Notes under the pieces: generated by a model
Databases searched by the model: none
Told to the model about the DNA's origin: nothing
Seen by the model: the letters and a program-made list of their open reading frames with translations, nothing else
Translations under genes and position numbers: made by a program
Shown: one piece after another, positions 1 through 8,520 of the stretch
Layout of the letters: each line of letters opens with the position of its first letter
Numbering within the stretch: the stretch's first letter is position 1
Origin: Bacteroidia bacterium
Lineage (GTDB): Bacteria > Bacteroidota > Bacteroidia > J057 > JADKCL01
Direction of reading: 5' to 3'
DNA length: 64,000 nucleotides
NCBI GenBank assembly: GCA_020635905.1
Contig: JACJYV010000001.1
Coordinates: 1,240,001-1,304,000 of the forward strand

Positions 1-891
1 AGCAGTTCGGCGCCCGTGTGGGCGGCCCTGATTGCCCGCATCAACCAGGCACGCAACGAAATGGGAAAAAAGCTGGTCAAAGCCAACCTCTTACCTGCCG
101 AAATTCCCCATTTCAATATAGGCTATCTGCATCCCCGCATTTACAACCAGCTCAAACTCAAAAACCTGGGTGGTTTCCGGGACATTAAACAGGGGCACAA
201 CCTTTTTCCTGGGTTACTCAAATGGGAAAAATATGACGCAAGGCCGGAAAAATGGGATGGCTGCACGGGCATGGGACCACCCAACGGAACCCGTCTGCTG
301 GAACTGCTCACCGCTGAGTTTGACCCTGAATTTTTGCAAAACCGGGATAATCTGAAGGAAATTATCAAGGTGCGGGCCATGCTGCGCGCCCATAACCCCG
401 ACGACGACGTACTGGTCACTCCTTATGCCGAAAAAATCATTCGAAAATATACCCTGATCACCATGGGGGTGGGTCTTGTGCCCCTTCCCTTGCTGGATCT
501 GGCTGCCATTGCGGGAGTTCAGGTCAAGATGATCAAAACGCTGTGCGAATTGTACGAGCTGGATTTCAGGTCTGATCTGGTCAAGACCCTGATTGGAGCG
601 GTGGCCGGAACGGCCACCACAGTAGGCATTGGGGCACCTTTGGCAGGATCCCTGCTCAAACTGGTCCCCTTTGTGGGCAATGTTCTGGGCGCAGCCAGCC
701 TTTCCGTGGGGGCGGGAGCCACCACCTATGCCCTGGGCAAGATTTTCTCCAATCACTTCGCCTATGGGGGTACATTTCTTGATTTCAATCCTTCTCAGGC
801 CAAATTGCAATTCAATGCTGAAAAAGAGGCCAGTTTGAACTGGATTGGAACTTTGGCCAATTCACTCATCGACAAAGCCCCCGGATTCTGA
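1..891 (+). CDS. C-terminal part of a sedolisin (S53) peptidase fused to a DUF697-like membrane module (5' end outside window)
   Basis: The reading frame is open from base 1 and reads SSSAPVWAALIARINQA, so the gene begins upstream of the window; the GTG at base 16 is an internal Val. By alignment with the next gene (TSVAAPLWAGLIARVNEA) the first codon is probably the catalytic Ser of the S53 motif, so nearly the whole pro- and catalytic domain is missing here. WDGCTGMGPPNG matches the end of the peptidase domain. About 190 further residues follow. They carry hydrophobic Gly/Ala-rich segments and the pattern PLPLLDLAAIAGVQVKMI, then VPFVGNVLGA and YALGKIFSNHFA, which is the signature of DUF697/YcjF-type membrane modules. 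The TGA overlaps the ATG of the next peptidase (TGATG), suggesting translational coupling. The peptidase assignment is firm; DUF697 is a recognition from pattern, and the role of the fusion is unknown. Confidence 0.85.
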   Translation, partial: SSSAPVWAALIARINQARNEMGKKLVKANLLPAEIPHFNIGYLHPRIYNQLKLKNLGGFRDIKQGHNLFPGLLKWEKYDARPEKWDGCTGMGPPNGTRLLELLTAEFDPEFLQNRDNLKEIIKVRAMLRAHNPDDDVLVTPYAEKIIRKYTLITMGVGLVPLPLLDLAAIAGVQVKMIKTLCELYELDFRSDLVKTLIGAVAGTATTVGIGAPLAGSLLKLVPFVGNVLGAASLSVGAGATTYALGKIFSNHFAYGGTFLDFNPSQAKLQFNAEKEASLNWIGTLANSLIDKAPGF

Positions 892-2555
892 TGGAAATAC
901 CTGACCACATCATTGAAAGGCTGGGCATCGACCAGTACATTAGCGGGGCCAGCCCCGCCGACGCTGACACGGTGCTCCAGGCAGGCATTCGCCTCAAGGG
1001 CTACCAACATAACCAGTTGGATGACATGGTCCATAAAATGGCCACCACCCATCCTCTGGACCGTACTTACCTGACCCTTTCCGAGTTTAAGGAATACTTT
1101 TGCCCTAAAACAGAGGCCGTCAACTCGGTCAAAGAATACATGACAGATGCTGGTTTTTCCTTTACCTCTGAAGACCCTGCCTGCCGCATGATGGTTTTTT
1201 CGGGCAAAGTGGAGACCTTTGAGCAGGAATTTGGGATAAAGATCGTGACCAAGAAAATATCAGGTACCTGGTATTACGGTTTCACGGGCGATTTGAAAAT
1301 ATCAGCCGAACTCAGCACCTGGATTACTGGCGTTTTCGGGCTGGTTACCTGGCCCATGGGAGGGAGAAAAGTGGAGGGACATAAAATTACCCCACCCACC
1401 CGCAAGCCTTTCAGCCAGACCGTGCCAGACATTACCCGGAAATACCATTTCCCTGAGAATAAGGGGAAAGGGCAAAAAATTGCCCTGGTCGAACTGGGGG
1501 GCGGATTTAAGGAAAGGGATATCCGCAAATATTTCAAGTCCATCAACATGGATCCTCCCGAAATCAAAACGGTGTTTCTGGAAGGAGCCACCAACCGTAC
1601 GGGCCTGAGGTACGCTTTTGGCCAACTGGAGGTCACGACCGACATTTGTGTGCTGGGGGCGGCCGCCCCTGAAGCCACTTTGGTGGTCTATTTCAACGAC
1701 GCCCTTTCATCTGACATTTCCTTTTCCTGGACTTATCTTTACACCCTCAGCCAGATCATCATGGACGAGGAAAACCAGTGCAAAGTGATTTCCACCAGTT
1801 GGGGCGACATTGAAGAGCGCTACAACCCCTCCATGATGGATGAGATGAATCGTCTGTTTCAGGAAGCCAGTCTGTTGGGAATCACCATTTGTACCTCCAC
1901 GGGCGACCTGGGAAGTCAGGTTACGGAAGCAGAAGATGGCTCCATGAGTCCCAACGTGCATTTTCCGGCCAGCAGCCCTTTCGTGCTGGCTTGCGGCGGC
2001 AGCGAACCCATGCCGGGCCTGAAACCAGGAATGCCATACCGCGAAAAGGTTTGGAATGAACCTTCGGCCAATATTTTCTGGATTCTTTCCCGCAGTTTTG
2101 CCACAGGCGGGGGCATCAGCAAGTTTTTTCCTGCCGCAGATTACCAACGAAATTGCAAATTACCCCTCAACGAAAAGGGATTCAGGGGCCGCGGGGTACC
2201 CGATGTATGCGCCAATGCGGGATTTTTCTCAGGTTACGACATCTGGTTGTGGGGAATCAGAATGAAGGGCGTGGGCGGGACCAGCGTAGCTGCGCCACTC
2301 TGGGCAGGTCTGATTGCCCGGGTCAATGAAGCTATGGGCAAGCCCGTTGGGTTTATCAATCACCACTTGTACGATCATTTGGGTCCTCAGGAAGTGTTGA
2401 ACGAAATTGTGGAGGGCAATAATAATAACAACCAGGTTACTGATCCTAAATTATTTTATCAGTGCACCAAAGGCTGGAATGCCTGTACAGGTTGGGGTAG
2501 CCCCCATGGAATCAATTTTCTGGAATCCTTCAGAAAAGATGAAAAGGGGCCCTGA
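891..2555 (+). CDS. Sedolisin/kumamolisin-type serine-carboxyl peptidase (S53) with N-terminal pro-domain
   Basis: This 554-residue protein has the two-part layout of the S53 family. An activation (pro-kumamolisin) domain covers about residues 20-155 (YLTLSEFKEYFCP and FEQEFGIKI are typical). The catalytic domain covers about 180-550. The expected catalytic residues are visible: Glu247 and Asp251 in QLEVTTD, oxyanion Asp339 in STGDLGSQ, and Ser465 in GGTSVAAPLWAGL. The domain ends with GWNACTGWGSPHG. Sedolisins are acid-active endopeptidases matured by removal of the pro-domain. No convincing signal peptide is seen at the N-terminus, which is odd for a family usually exported; the protein may be cytoplasmic or use another route. 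It is coupled by a TGATG overlap to a paralogous peptidase upstream. The stop codon lies in the loop of a terminator hairpin. Confidence 0.93.
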   Translation: MEIPDHIIERLGIDQYISGASPADADTVLQAGIRLKGYQHNQLDDMVHKMATTHPLDRTYLTLSEFKEYFCPKTEAVNSVKEYMTDAGFSFTSEDPACRMMVFSGKVETFEQEFGIKIVTKKISGTWYYGFTGDLKISAELSTWITGVFGLVTWPMGGRKVEGHKITPPTRKPFSQTVPDITRKYHFPENKGKGQKIALVELGGGFKERDIRKYFKSINMDPPEIKTVFLEGATNRTGLRYAFGQLEVTTDICVLGAAAPEATLVVYFNDALSSDISFSWTYLYTLSQIIMDEENQCKVISTSWGDIEERYNPSMMDEMNRLFQEASLLGITICTSTGDLGSQVTEAEDGSMSPNVHFPASSPFVLACGGSEPMPGLKPGMPYREKVWNEPSANIFWILSRSFATGGGISKFFPAADYQRNCKLPLNEKGFRGRGVPDVCANAGFFSGYDIWLWGIRMKGVGGTSVAAPLWAGLIARVNEAMGKPVGFINHHLYDHLGPQEVLNEIVEGNNNNNQVTDPKLFYQCTKGWNACTGWGSPHGINFLESFRKDEKGP

Positions 2556-2575
2556 GGCCCCTTTTTATTTTTCAG
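2542..2575 (+). terminator. Rho-independent terminator shared by convergent genes
   Basis: A perfect 10-bp inverted repeat, AAAAGGGGCC / GGCCCCTTTT, has a CTGA loop and is followed by TTTATTTTT. The TGA stop of the peptidase gene (2553-2555) is in the loop. The flanking A-run gives a U-tract on the minus strand too, so the hairpin may also stop the convergent kinase/cyclase gene ending at 2582. Confidence 0.88.
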
Positions 2576-2581
2576 TAAATC

Positions 2582-5500
2582 TTAAGGCAATACCCGGTCA
2601 CGCACCCTGTCCACAAAGTACATTTCGATCTCGCCTTTGTTCTTGGCCTGGATTTTACCCCGTGAGGTACATTCAAATTCATCCTTGATCAGCTCATAGG
2701 TCGCTTCAGAAATGTTGACCCGGCCAGGCACCCCTGAAGATTCCATGCGGGCGGCCAGGTTGACCGTGTCGCCCCAGATATCGTAGGCAAATTTATTCTG
2801 ACCTACCACCCCTGCCACCAGCGGACCCGAGTGAATGCCAATTCGCAGGCGCCATTCAGGTTCGTGGTCGGGTCGCACCTCCTGGTTCCACTTTTCCATA
2901 AATTCCTGGAATTCAAGGGCTGCCCGCACTGCATCGTAAGGATTGTGCATATTGGCGGTGGGAATTCCTCCCGCGCACATGTAGGCATCGCCAATGGTTT
3001 TGATCTTTTCCAGGTGGTGACGCTCGGCAATTTCGTCGAAAGCGGCAAAGAAATAGTTGAGCAATTCCACCAGTTCCTCAGGCGATTTGTGCTCAGCCAG
3101 GGTAGTAAAACCTTTGAAATCCGTGAAAAGTACGGAAACCAGTTCGTAGGGCTTGGGCTTGGAATAGCCATATTCCTTCAACTCGTTGACCGTATCTTCG
3201 GGCAGAATGTTGCGCAGCAATTTCTCTGATCTTTCCTGCTCCTTCTGCAATTCTATGGTACGGATTTCAACCTTTTCTTCCAGATTTTCAACCAGGAGAG
3301 CGTTGTCAATGGAAATGGCGATCTGGGAGGAAAGCATGCGCACCACCTTGGAGCGTTCGTTGGTAAATACCCCCGTAGCCAGGTTATTCTCCAGGTAAAT
3401 GATCCCCGTAAGGTCTCCCTGACGAATCACTGGCTGGCAAAGCACAGATTTGGGTCTGTTTTTGCGGATGTAAGGATCATTTCCATACACCTCGTCCTCG
3501 GTCGCGTTTTGCAACACCAGCGGCTTTTGCTTGCGCTTCACGTAATTGATCACAGAAAGCGGCACTTTGTCAGAATCATCCACCAGTTCAGAAATCATGG
3601 TTTCAATCTCGTCAATTGTGCCAATGGCCTCAATCACCAGGGCTCCTTCCTCGGCCTGGATAAAAATGGCCCGTTCGGCCCCGGCATTTTCCGCCACGGT
3701 TTTGAGCATTTTTTCCAGCAACGAATCCAGCACCACTTCCCCTGAAATGGCCGCGGCTGATTTCATCAGACTGTTCATGTCCAGAAATGAGCCCCCGCCA
3801 AACTGGGTATTGGTGGCCATGAGGGTGGTAGAAAGGTGGGTGGAATAGAAATTTTGCGCGGAAATATTCAGGTCGAATTCCTTTTCCAGTTGTTGCACTT
3901 TGGCATTGATCCCGGCCAGATTATAGGAATAATGGGCATCCAGCAGGTAATACATGGCCACTTTTTGCTTGTTGATCTTCTTGTAAAAGCGGGCCGCAAG
4001 TTCATTGGCGAAGCCCACGTCGATCACAAATTTATTGGTGCGCGCTGCCTCAATGGATGCTTCATAGTGGTCCATGGCATCAGAAACGCGGCCTTCCATG
4101 CGGGCAAATTCAGCCAAAAGCAATTCATACTGGTGCAGGTGGTTTTCCTCAATCTGATCCACCAGTCGCTTCACTTCGTGCACTGCTTCGCGGTAAACGC
4201 TAAGGTATTTTTCCCGCTCTGCTTCGTCCTGCGCCCGTTCGGCCAGGGGAATGGCGCTAATTCCGCAATGGAAGTAGTAATTGGCTTTGAAGGTGAGACT
4301 CAGACAGCCAAAAGCGGTCAGCCAGATATCGCGGGTATCGATCCATTCCACCACTTTGTCGTATTCCTGGAACATGCTCAGTACCTGGAATTTATACTCG
4401 GCAAAGAAGGCAAACAGGAGTGGTGCCGCGTCGCGGAAAGCCGCCACGATGGTCGCCTCAGCGAAATCGGGATGGTCGAAAGAGTAAATGCTCTCCGTTT
4501 TACCCTGGAGGCAGAGAATGTAGCCCTTGTACATCTGGGCGCACAATAAAGTCGCGGCCTGGTTGTGCCAACTGAAAAAGCTGATCGCCTTGTCCGTGGC
4601 CAGCAGGGCATCCTGGAAATTGGTGGGGTAATAGAACATGAGGTAAAGCATGCGTCCGTACCCTGCGTAGGAGAAATCTCCCACTTCCAGCCCCGTGTCA
4701 TAGGCTTTGAGTTCGTATTCTGCGCCTTTGGAAATGTGGTGACGCAACTGCACGTAGTAGCCGTACATGTGGTACACCTTGGAGGCGTGGGTTTTGTCCT
4801 GATAGCGTTCCTCCACCAGACGACGGGCCAGATCGGCAAAGCCCCAGGCTGCGTCGTAGTCCAGAAAATCCATGTTGAGGATGGAGGCAAAGAGGGTATA
4901 AGGAGGCGCCATGAAGGGCGAAAGTCCGTATTGCAGGGACAAATTGACCAGCTTGGTTACGTAATAAGGACGCAATTGGGGCACAGACACCGTAAACAGG
5001 TCGAGCGAACTGGCCATCACCAAAGCACAGGCCCTGACTCCTTCATCCGTAAGTTCAGGCAGGTAGAAAAGGTCTTCGATTTTGCGCCCTTCCATGTTTT
5101 TACGATAGAGAGCAAATTCGGCCTGAATGGCTTCTGGATACTTTTCTTTTTCCTCCAGGGTAGGCACATTCATGTCGAACATATTGAGAGATTCGATCAG
5201 AATTTTCACCCCTTCCATGAACATCCCTTTGCCTGACATTTGGGCCAGTTTGATGCCTTTTACCTTGATGCGGTCAAATTTATCCAGGGATTTTTCTTCT
5301 GCAATTTCCAGCAACACGTCTGAATTGTCGAAACGTCCCGCCAGATACTCTGATTCACCCTGTTCCAGGGTCAGGTTAAACATCAGACGGTATTGATTCT
5401 CCCAGCCCCCTTCGCCCAGACACTGGATTCCAGCTTTGAAAAACTGGATGGAGGAAAGATAGGCGGCTGAGTTTTTGGCTTTGAGGCCAGCCTGCAGGTT

Positions 5501-7717
5501 GAGTTCGGCCAGGCGAATGACTTTTGCAGGCTCTTTAATCAGGTCGCTGGCGGCATTGAGGTAGTTGACAATGTCGCCAATGCGGGCATCAATGTACTCC
5601 TGGTCGTAATTTTCCAGAATCAATTCGCCCACCATGAGATTGATTTCCTTGCGGCGCAATTCAGAAATGAGCGAATAGGCGGCCTGCTGGATACGGTCGT
5701 GGGCAAATTTGAAAACAGCATTCTCGTGCAGTTCAAAAGATTCGTCCAGCACCTCAAACAGTTTATAATCTTCGTTAAGCGGGTAGATCAGATTGTCCTG
5801 AATGGGCTCCCAAAGCAGGCTTTGGATCTTCTGGGAAGACATGCCTGAAATGATGCTGAGGGTTTTCAGGTCAAAGGAAGCCCCAATGCAGGAAGCCCGT
5901 TTCAGAATTTCCTGGGTATCTTCGTTCAGCCCGCTGATTTTGCCCGCCATGAGTTCGACCACGTTATCCGTCATGTCTTTTTCACGGATTTTCTGCATAT
6001 CCCAGCCCCATTTCATCTGCTCAAAATTGAATTCCAGCAGTCCTTCCGTGTAGAGGGATTTCAAAAATTCGCGGGAGAAAAAGGCATTTCCCTGGGTTTT
6101 GCCATACACCAGTTCGGTCAGGGCGCGGGTATAACCTGGCTCAGAATCAAGGGATTCAGAAATGAGGTCGTTCATGTCCCCGGCCGTGAGGTTGCCCAGG
6201 CTGATTTTTTCAATGGGAGCCCCTGCTTTCTCGAGTTCGTGAACCGCAATGATAAAGGGGTGTCCTTCGTCCACTTCGTTGTCGCGATAGGCGCCAATCA
6301 CCAGGAGATTTTCCATCTCGTGGTCGATCATGATGTTTTTCAGCAGGTTAAGCGAAGCCAGGTCGGCCCACTGAAGGTCGTCGATGAAGAGCACCAGGGG
6401 ATGATCGGGGCGGGAAACGGAATTGATAAACTGGGTCAATACCATGTTGAAACGGTTGGTATTTTCGGCGGGCCCCAGTTTGGGCAGGGCGGGCTGCGGC
6501 CCGATCACCAGTTCCAGACTTGGAATCACATCAATCAATACCTGACCGTTATTTCCAACTGCATTGAGGATAATGACCTTCCATTTATTGAGATTTTCCT
6601 TGTTTTCCGTGAGCAGATAATCCGTAAAACCGTTGAAGGCCTGAATGATGGCGTGATAGGCTGAACTACGCTGAAACTGGTCGTATTTCCCGGAAATAAA
6701 ATTCCCCCTGCGCGCAGTAATGGGCTTGTGTACTTCCATCACGAGGGCCGATTTTCCCACGCCTGAGTAACCCGAAACCAGCAAAAGTTGCTTGCCCCCG
6801 TTGCTGATGTGGTCAAATGAAGTCATCAGTTGGGCCAGTTCCTTGTCGCGTCCGTAGAGTTTCTGTGGAATCTGGAATTTGCCTGAATAATCGTTTTGCC
6901 CGATCTCAAAATCACGTTTTCCTTCGAGCAGCATTTCGAGGTCAAGCACCAGCGAAAAGGCAGATTGGTAGCGGTCCTCGGCATTTTTCCGCAACAGTTT
7001 CATGATGATATCTGAAAGCGTTTTGGGAATGGAGGACTTGATTTTATGGGGCGAAACTGGCTTACGGGCGATGTGTGCATGCACCATTTCCATGGGATCC
7101 TCGGCCTGAAAGGGCGGATGGCCAACCAGAATCTCGTAAAGTGTAACCCCCAACGAATACAGGTCGCTGCGGTAATCAATGGTGCGGTTCATGCGGCCCG
7201 TTTGCTCGGGCGAAATGTAAGTCAGCGTGCCCTGCAGGCGCTCAGGATTGAGAAAATCCTGGATTTTGAGGTCGATGCGCACCGCAATTCCAAGGTCAAT
7301 GATCTGAGATTCAAGCGTCTGGGGATTGACCAGGATATTATTGCTGTTGATGTCTTTGTGGATGATCTGCTGACGGTGCAATTCTCCCAGGCTTTTGGCC
7401 ACTTTCACGGCCACCTGAAGAAAATCGTTCAGGCGGCTCACAGGATCGGGGAAAGCTTCTTTCCAGGGGCGTCCTTCCACATATTCCATGGAGAAGGCGT
7501 GTTTATCCCCAAATTTCACCTTATTATACACCTTGCGGACACCTTCAATATTCAGGTTTTGTCCGTATTCAAATTCATTATAAAACTGGGCGATTTCCTC
7601 GGGTGACGGGTAGGGTGAGATCAAAACCTTGACGACAAAGGGCGGCTTCCCTCCTTCCTCCACGAGGAAAATATTCGTTTTTTTCCCTTCAAATATGGCG
7701 CGGCTCAATTTTTCCAT
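2582..7717 (-). CDS. Multi-domain signalling protein: Ser/Thr kinase - AAA ATPase - TPR-like - GAF - adenylate cyclase
   Basis: The 1711-residue protein begins with a eukaryotic-type kinase domain (about 1-265). It shows the VVK lysine, a catalytic loop HKDINSNNIL near residue 125, DLG in place of DFG, and SPEQTGRMN. An AAA_16-type ATPase follows, with Walker A GYSGVGKSAL near 320 and Walker B LFIDDLQWAD near 445. A long helical, TPR-like region covers about 600-1290. A GAF domain (about 1320-1480) and a short coiled coil lead into a class III cyclase domain (about 1515-1705). Both metal-binding aspartates are present (LFTDFKGFT and IGDAYM), as are the Lys in KIKTIGD, the Asp in YDIWGD and the Asn/Arg pair in NLAARM. 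The Lys/Asp pair indicates ATP rather than GTP, so cAMP is the predicted product. The kinase-ATPase-GAF core is known from large bacterial proteins that often end in a histidine kinase; here a cyclase takes that place. No signal peptide or clear membrane segment is seen. A link to the neighbouring synthetase operon is only positional. Confidence 0.9.
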   Translation of the reverse strand: MEKLSRAIFEGKKTNIFLVEEGGKPPFVVKVLISPYPSPEEIAQFYNEFEYGQNLNIEGVRKVYNKVKFGDKHAFSMEYVEGRPWKEAFPDPVSRLNDFLQVAVKVAKSLGELHRQQIIHKDINSNNILVNPQTLESQIIDLGIAVRIDLKIQDFLNPERLQGTLTYISPEQTGRMNRTIDYRSDLYSLGVTLYEILVGHPPFQAEDPMEMVHAHIARKPVSPHKIKSSIPKTLSDIIMKLLRKNAEDRYQSAFSLVLDLEMLLEGKRDFEIGQNDYSGKFQIPQKLYGRDKELAQLMTSFDHISNGGKQLLLVSGYSGVGKSALVMEVHKPITARRGNFISGKYDQFQRSSAYHAIIQAFNGFTDYLLTENKENLNKWKVIILNAVGNNGQVLIDVIPSLELVIGPQPALPKLGPAENTNRFNMVLTQFINSVSRPDHPLVLFIDDLQWADLASLNLLKNIMIDHEMENLLVIGAYRDNEVDEGHPFIIAVHELEKAGAPIEKISLGNLTAGDMNDLISESLDSEPGYTRALTELVYGKTQGNAFFSREFLKSLYTEGLLEFNFEQMKWGWDMQKIREKDMTDNVVELMAGKISGLNEDTQEILKRASCIGASFDLKTLSIISGMSSQKIQSLLWEPIQDNLIYPLNEDYKLFEVLDESFELHENAVFKFAHDRIQQAAYSLISELRRKEINLMVGELILENYDQEYIDARIGDIVNYLNAASDLIKEPAKVIRLAELNLQAGLKAKNSAAYLSSIQFFKAGIQCLGEGGWENQYRLMFNLTLEQGESEYLAGRFDNSDVLLEIAEEKSLDKFDRIKVKGIKLAQMSGKGMFMEGVKILIESLNMFDMNVPTLEEKEKYPEAIQAEFALYRKNMEGRKIEDLFYLPELTDEGVRACALVMASSLDLFTVSVPQLRPYYVTKLVNLSLQYGLSPFMAPPYTLFASILNMDFLDYDAAWGFADLARRLVEERYQDKTHASKVYHMYGYYVQLRHHISKGAEYELKAYDTGLEVGDFSYAGYGRMLYLMFYYPTNFQDALLATDKAISFFSWHNQAATLLCAQMYKGYILCLQGKTESIYSFDHPDFAEATIVAAFRDAAPLLFAFFAEYKFQVLSMFQEYDKVVEWIDTRDIWLTAFGCLSLTFKANYYFHCGISAIPLAERAQDEAEREKYLSVYREAVHEVKRLVDQIEENHLHQYELLLAEFARMEGRVSDAMDHYEASIEAARTNKFVIDVGFANELAARFYKKINKQKVAMYYLLDAHYSYNLAGINAKVQQLEKEFDLNISAQNFYSTHLSTTLMATNTQFGGGSFLDMNSLMKSAAAISGEVVLDSLLEKMLKTVAENAGAERAIFIQAEEGALVIEAIGTIDEIETMISELVDDSDKVPLSVINYVKRKQKPLVLQNATEDEVYGNDPYIRKNRPKSVLCQPVIRQGDLTGIIYLENNLATGVFTNERSKVVRMLSSQIAISIDNALLVENLEEKVEIRTIELQKEQERSEKLLRNILPEDTVNELKEYGYSKPKPYELVSVLFTDFKGFTTLAEHKSPEELVELLNYFFAAFDEIAERHHLEKIKTIGDAYMCAGGIPTANMHNPYDAVRAALEFQEFMEKWNQEVRPDHEPEWRLRIGIHSGPLVAGVVGQNKFAYDIWGDTVNLAARMESSGVPGRVNISEATYELIKDEFECTSRGKIQAKNKGEIEMYFVDRVRDRVLP

Positions 7718-7838
7718 AGCTAATTCTCAACAGGTTTAGGTGGGTGTCGGTAACTGACAATCAATTTACTTAATATTTTCAGGAATGCAGTATAAAGGGC
7801 GGCACATTTCATTATAATCAGGATACAAAAAATTGCCT

Positions 7839-7846
7839 CAAAAGTA
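7839..7846 (-). promoter_or_regulatory. Possible Bacteroidota -7 element for the kinase/cyclase gene
   Basis: Read on the minus strand this is TACTTTTG, matching the Bacteroidota consensus TAnnTTTG. It lies about 120 bases before the ATG. I see no well-spaced -33 TTG, so this is a weak candidate; the gene may also be reached by read-through from the synthetase operon. Confidence 0.28.
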
Positions 7847-7876
7847 ATTCTCAGGCCAAATTATAACGGATGTTCC

Positions 7877-7908
7877 AAATAATAAAACGAATTAAACAGG
7901 TTTAATTC
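7877..7908 (-). terminator. AT-rich terminator-like hairpin at the end of the synthetase operon
   Basis: On the minus strand GAATTAAAC-CT-GTTTAATTC forms a perfect 9-bp inverted repeat (7889-7908), followed by GTTTTATTATTT. The TAA stop of the methyltransferase gene lies inside the right arm. The stem is AT-rich and the loop very short, so efficiency is uncertain; it could also be an operator-like palindrome. Confidence 0.45.
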
Positions 7909-8518
7909 CACGAATCACCAGGTCATATTCATCCCCCCTCGGGTCCGGGGTCTGATCGATCTCTTCAAAGCCCGCATTCTCCAGTAATTGGGTCACATCT
8001 TCTGCGGTAAAGGATTGAAATGATTCCTTCATCCAGCCTTCGTCCTGGTATTTGCCCCGGGCCCTGAATCCAAGCAGGACCTTCCCTCCCGGGCGCAGGA
8101 CTCTCAGGATTTCCAGAAGGTAATTGGCGGGAGATGGCCAGAAGTAAATGGTATTGATGGAAATCACCCGGTCAAAATGTTCGGCTGCGAAAGGAATGCG
8201 GGTACGTTCTGCAAATTTCAGGGTAGCTTTCCCGGCTTTGATCTCCTTGGCCAGGTAGCCTGAAGCCGTTTCAAACATGGTTTCAGAGGTTTCAATGCCT
8301 GCTACTTTTCCTCCCTGCACCTGAGACAATATTTCAGGGATGAATTTTCCGTTACCAAACCCGATTTCAAGCACGGCCATCCCATTCCCAAATTCTGCCA
8401 GGGAAAATAAATGGTGGTAAAGGCTTGCGTTGGCCTTATTCATTTTGCGGGCCAGCCAGCGGCCCAAAAAGCCTTTGGGGTGCCTGAGTTGGCGGGCAAT
8501 TTGTTTTCCAAATAGCAT
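7892..8518 (-). CDS. Class I SAM-dependent methyltransferase, last gene of the synthetase operon
   Basis: The 208-residue protein has a SAM-binding motif I VLEIGFGNGKF at residues 49-59, an acidic residue ending beta-2 (GIETSE), and the Methyltransf_11-type core FDRVISINTIYFW followed by LRVLRPGGKVLLGF. It lacks a signal peptide and is presumably cytosolic. It starts 2 bases after the stop of the 3133-residue synthetase, so the two are very likely co-transcribed and perhaps coupled. By context it may methylate the finished peptide or a precursor, in addition to the methyltransferase domain built into the large synthetase. A housekeeping role unrelated to the peptide cannot be excluded, because the fold alone does not define the substrate. 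Confidence 0.85.
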   Translation of the reverse strand: MLFGKQIARQLRHPKGFLGRWLARKMNKANASLYHHLFSLAEFGNGMAVLEIGFGNGKFIPEILSQVQGGKVAGIETSETMFETASGYLAKEIKAGKATLKFAERTRIPFAAEHFDRVISINTIYFWPSPANYLLEILRVLRPGGKVLLGFRARGKYQDEGWMKESFQSFTAEDVTQLLENAGFEEIDQTPDPRGDEYDLVIRGIKPV

Positions 8519-8520
8519 AC

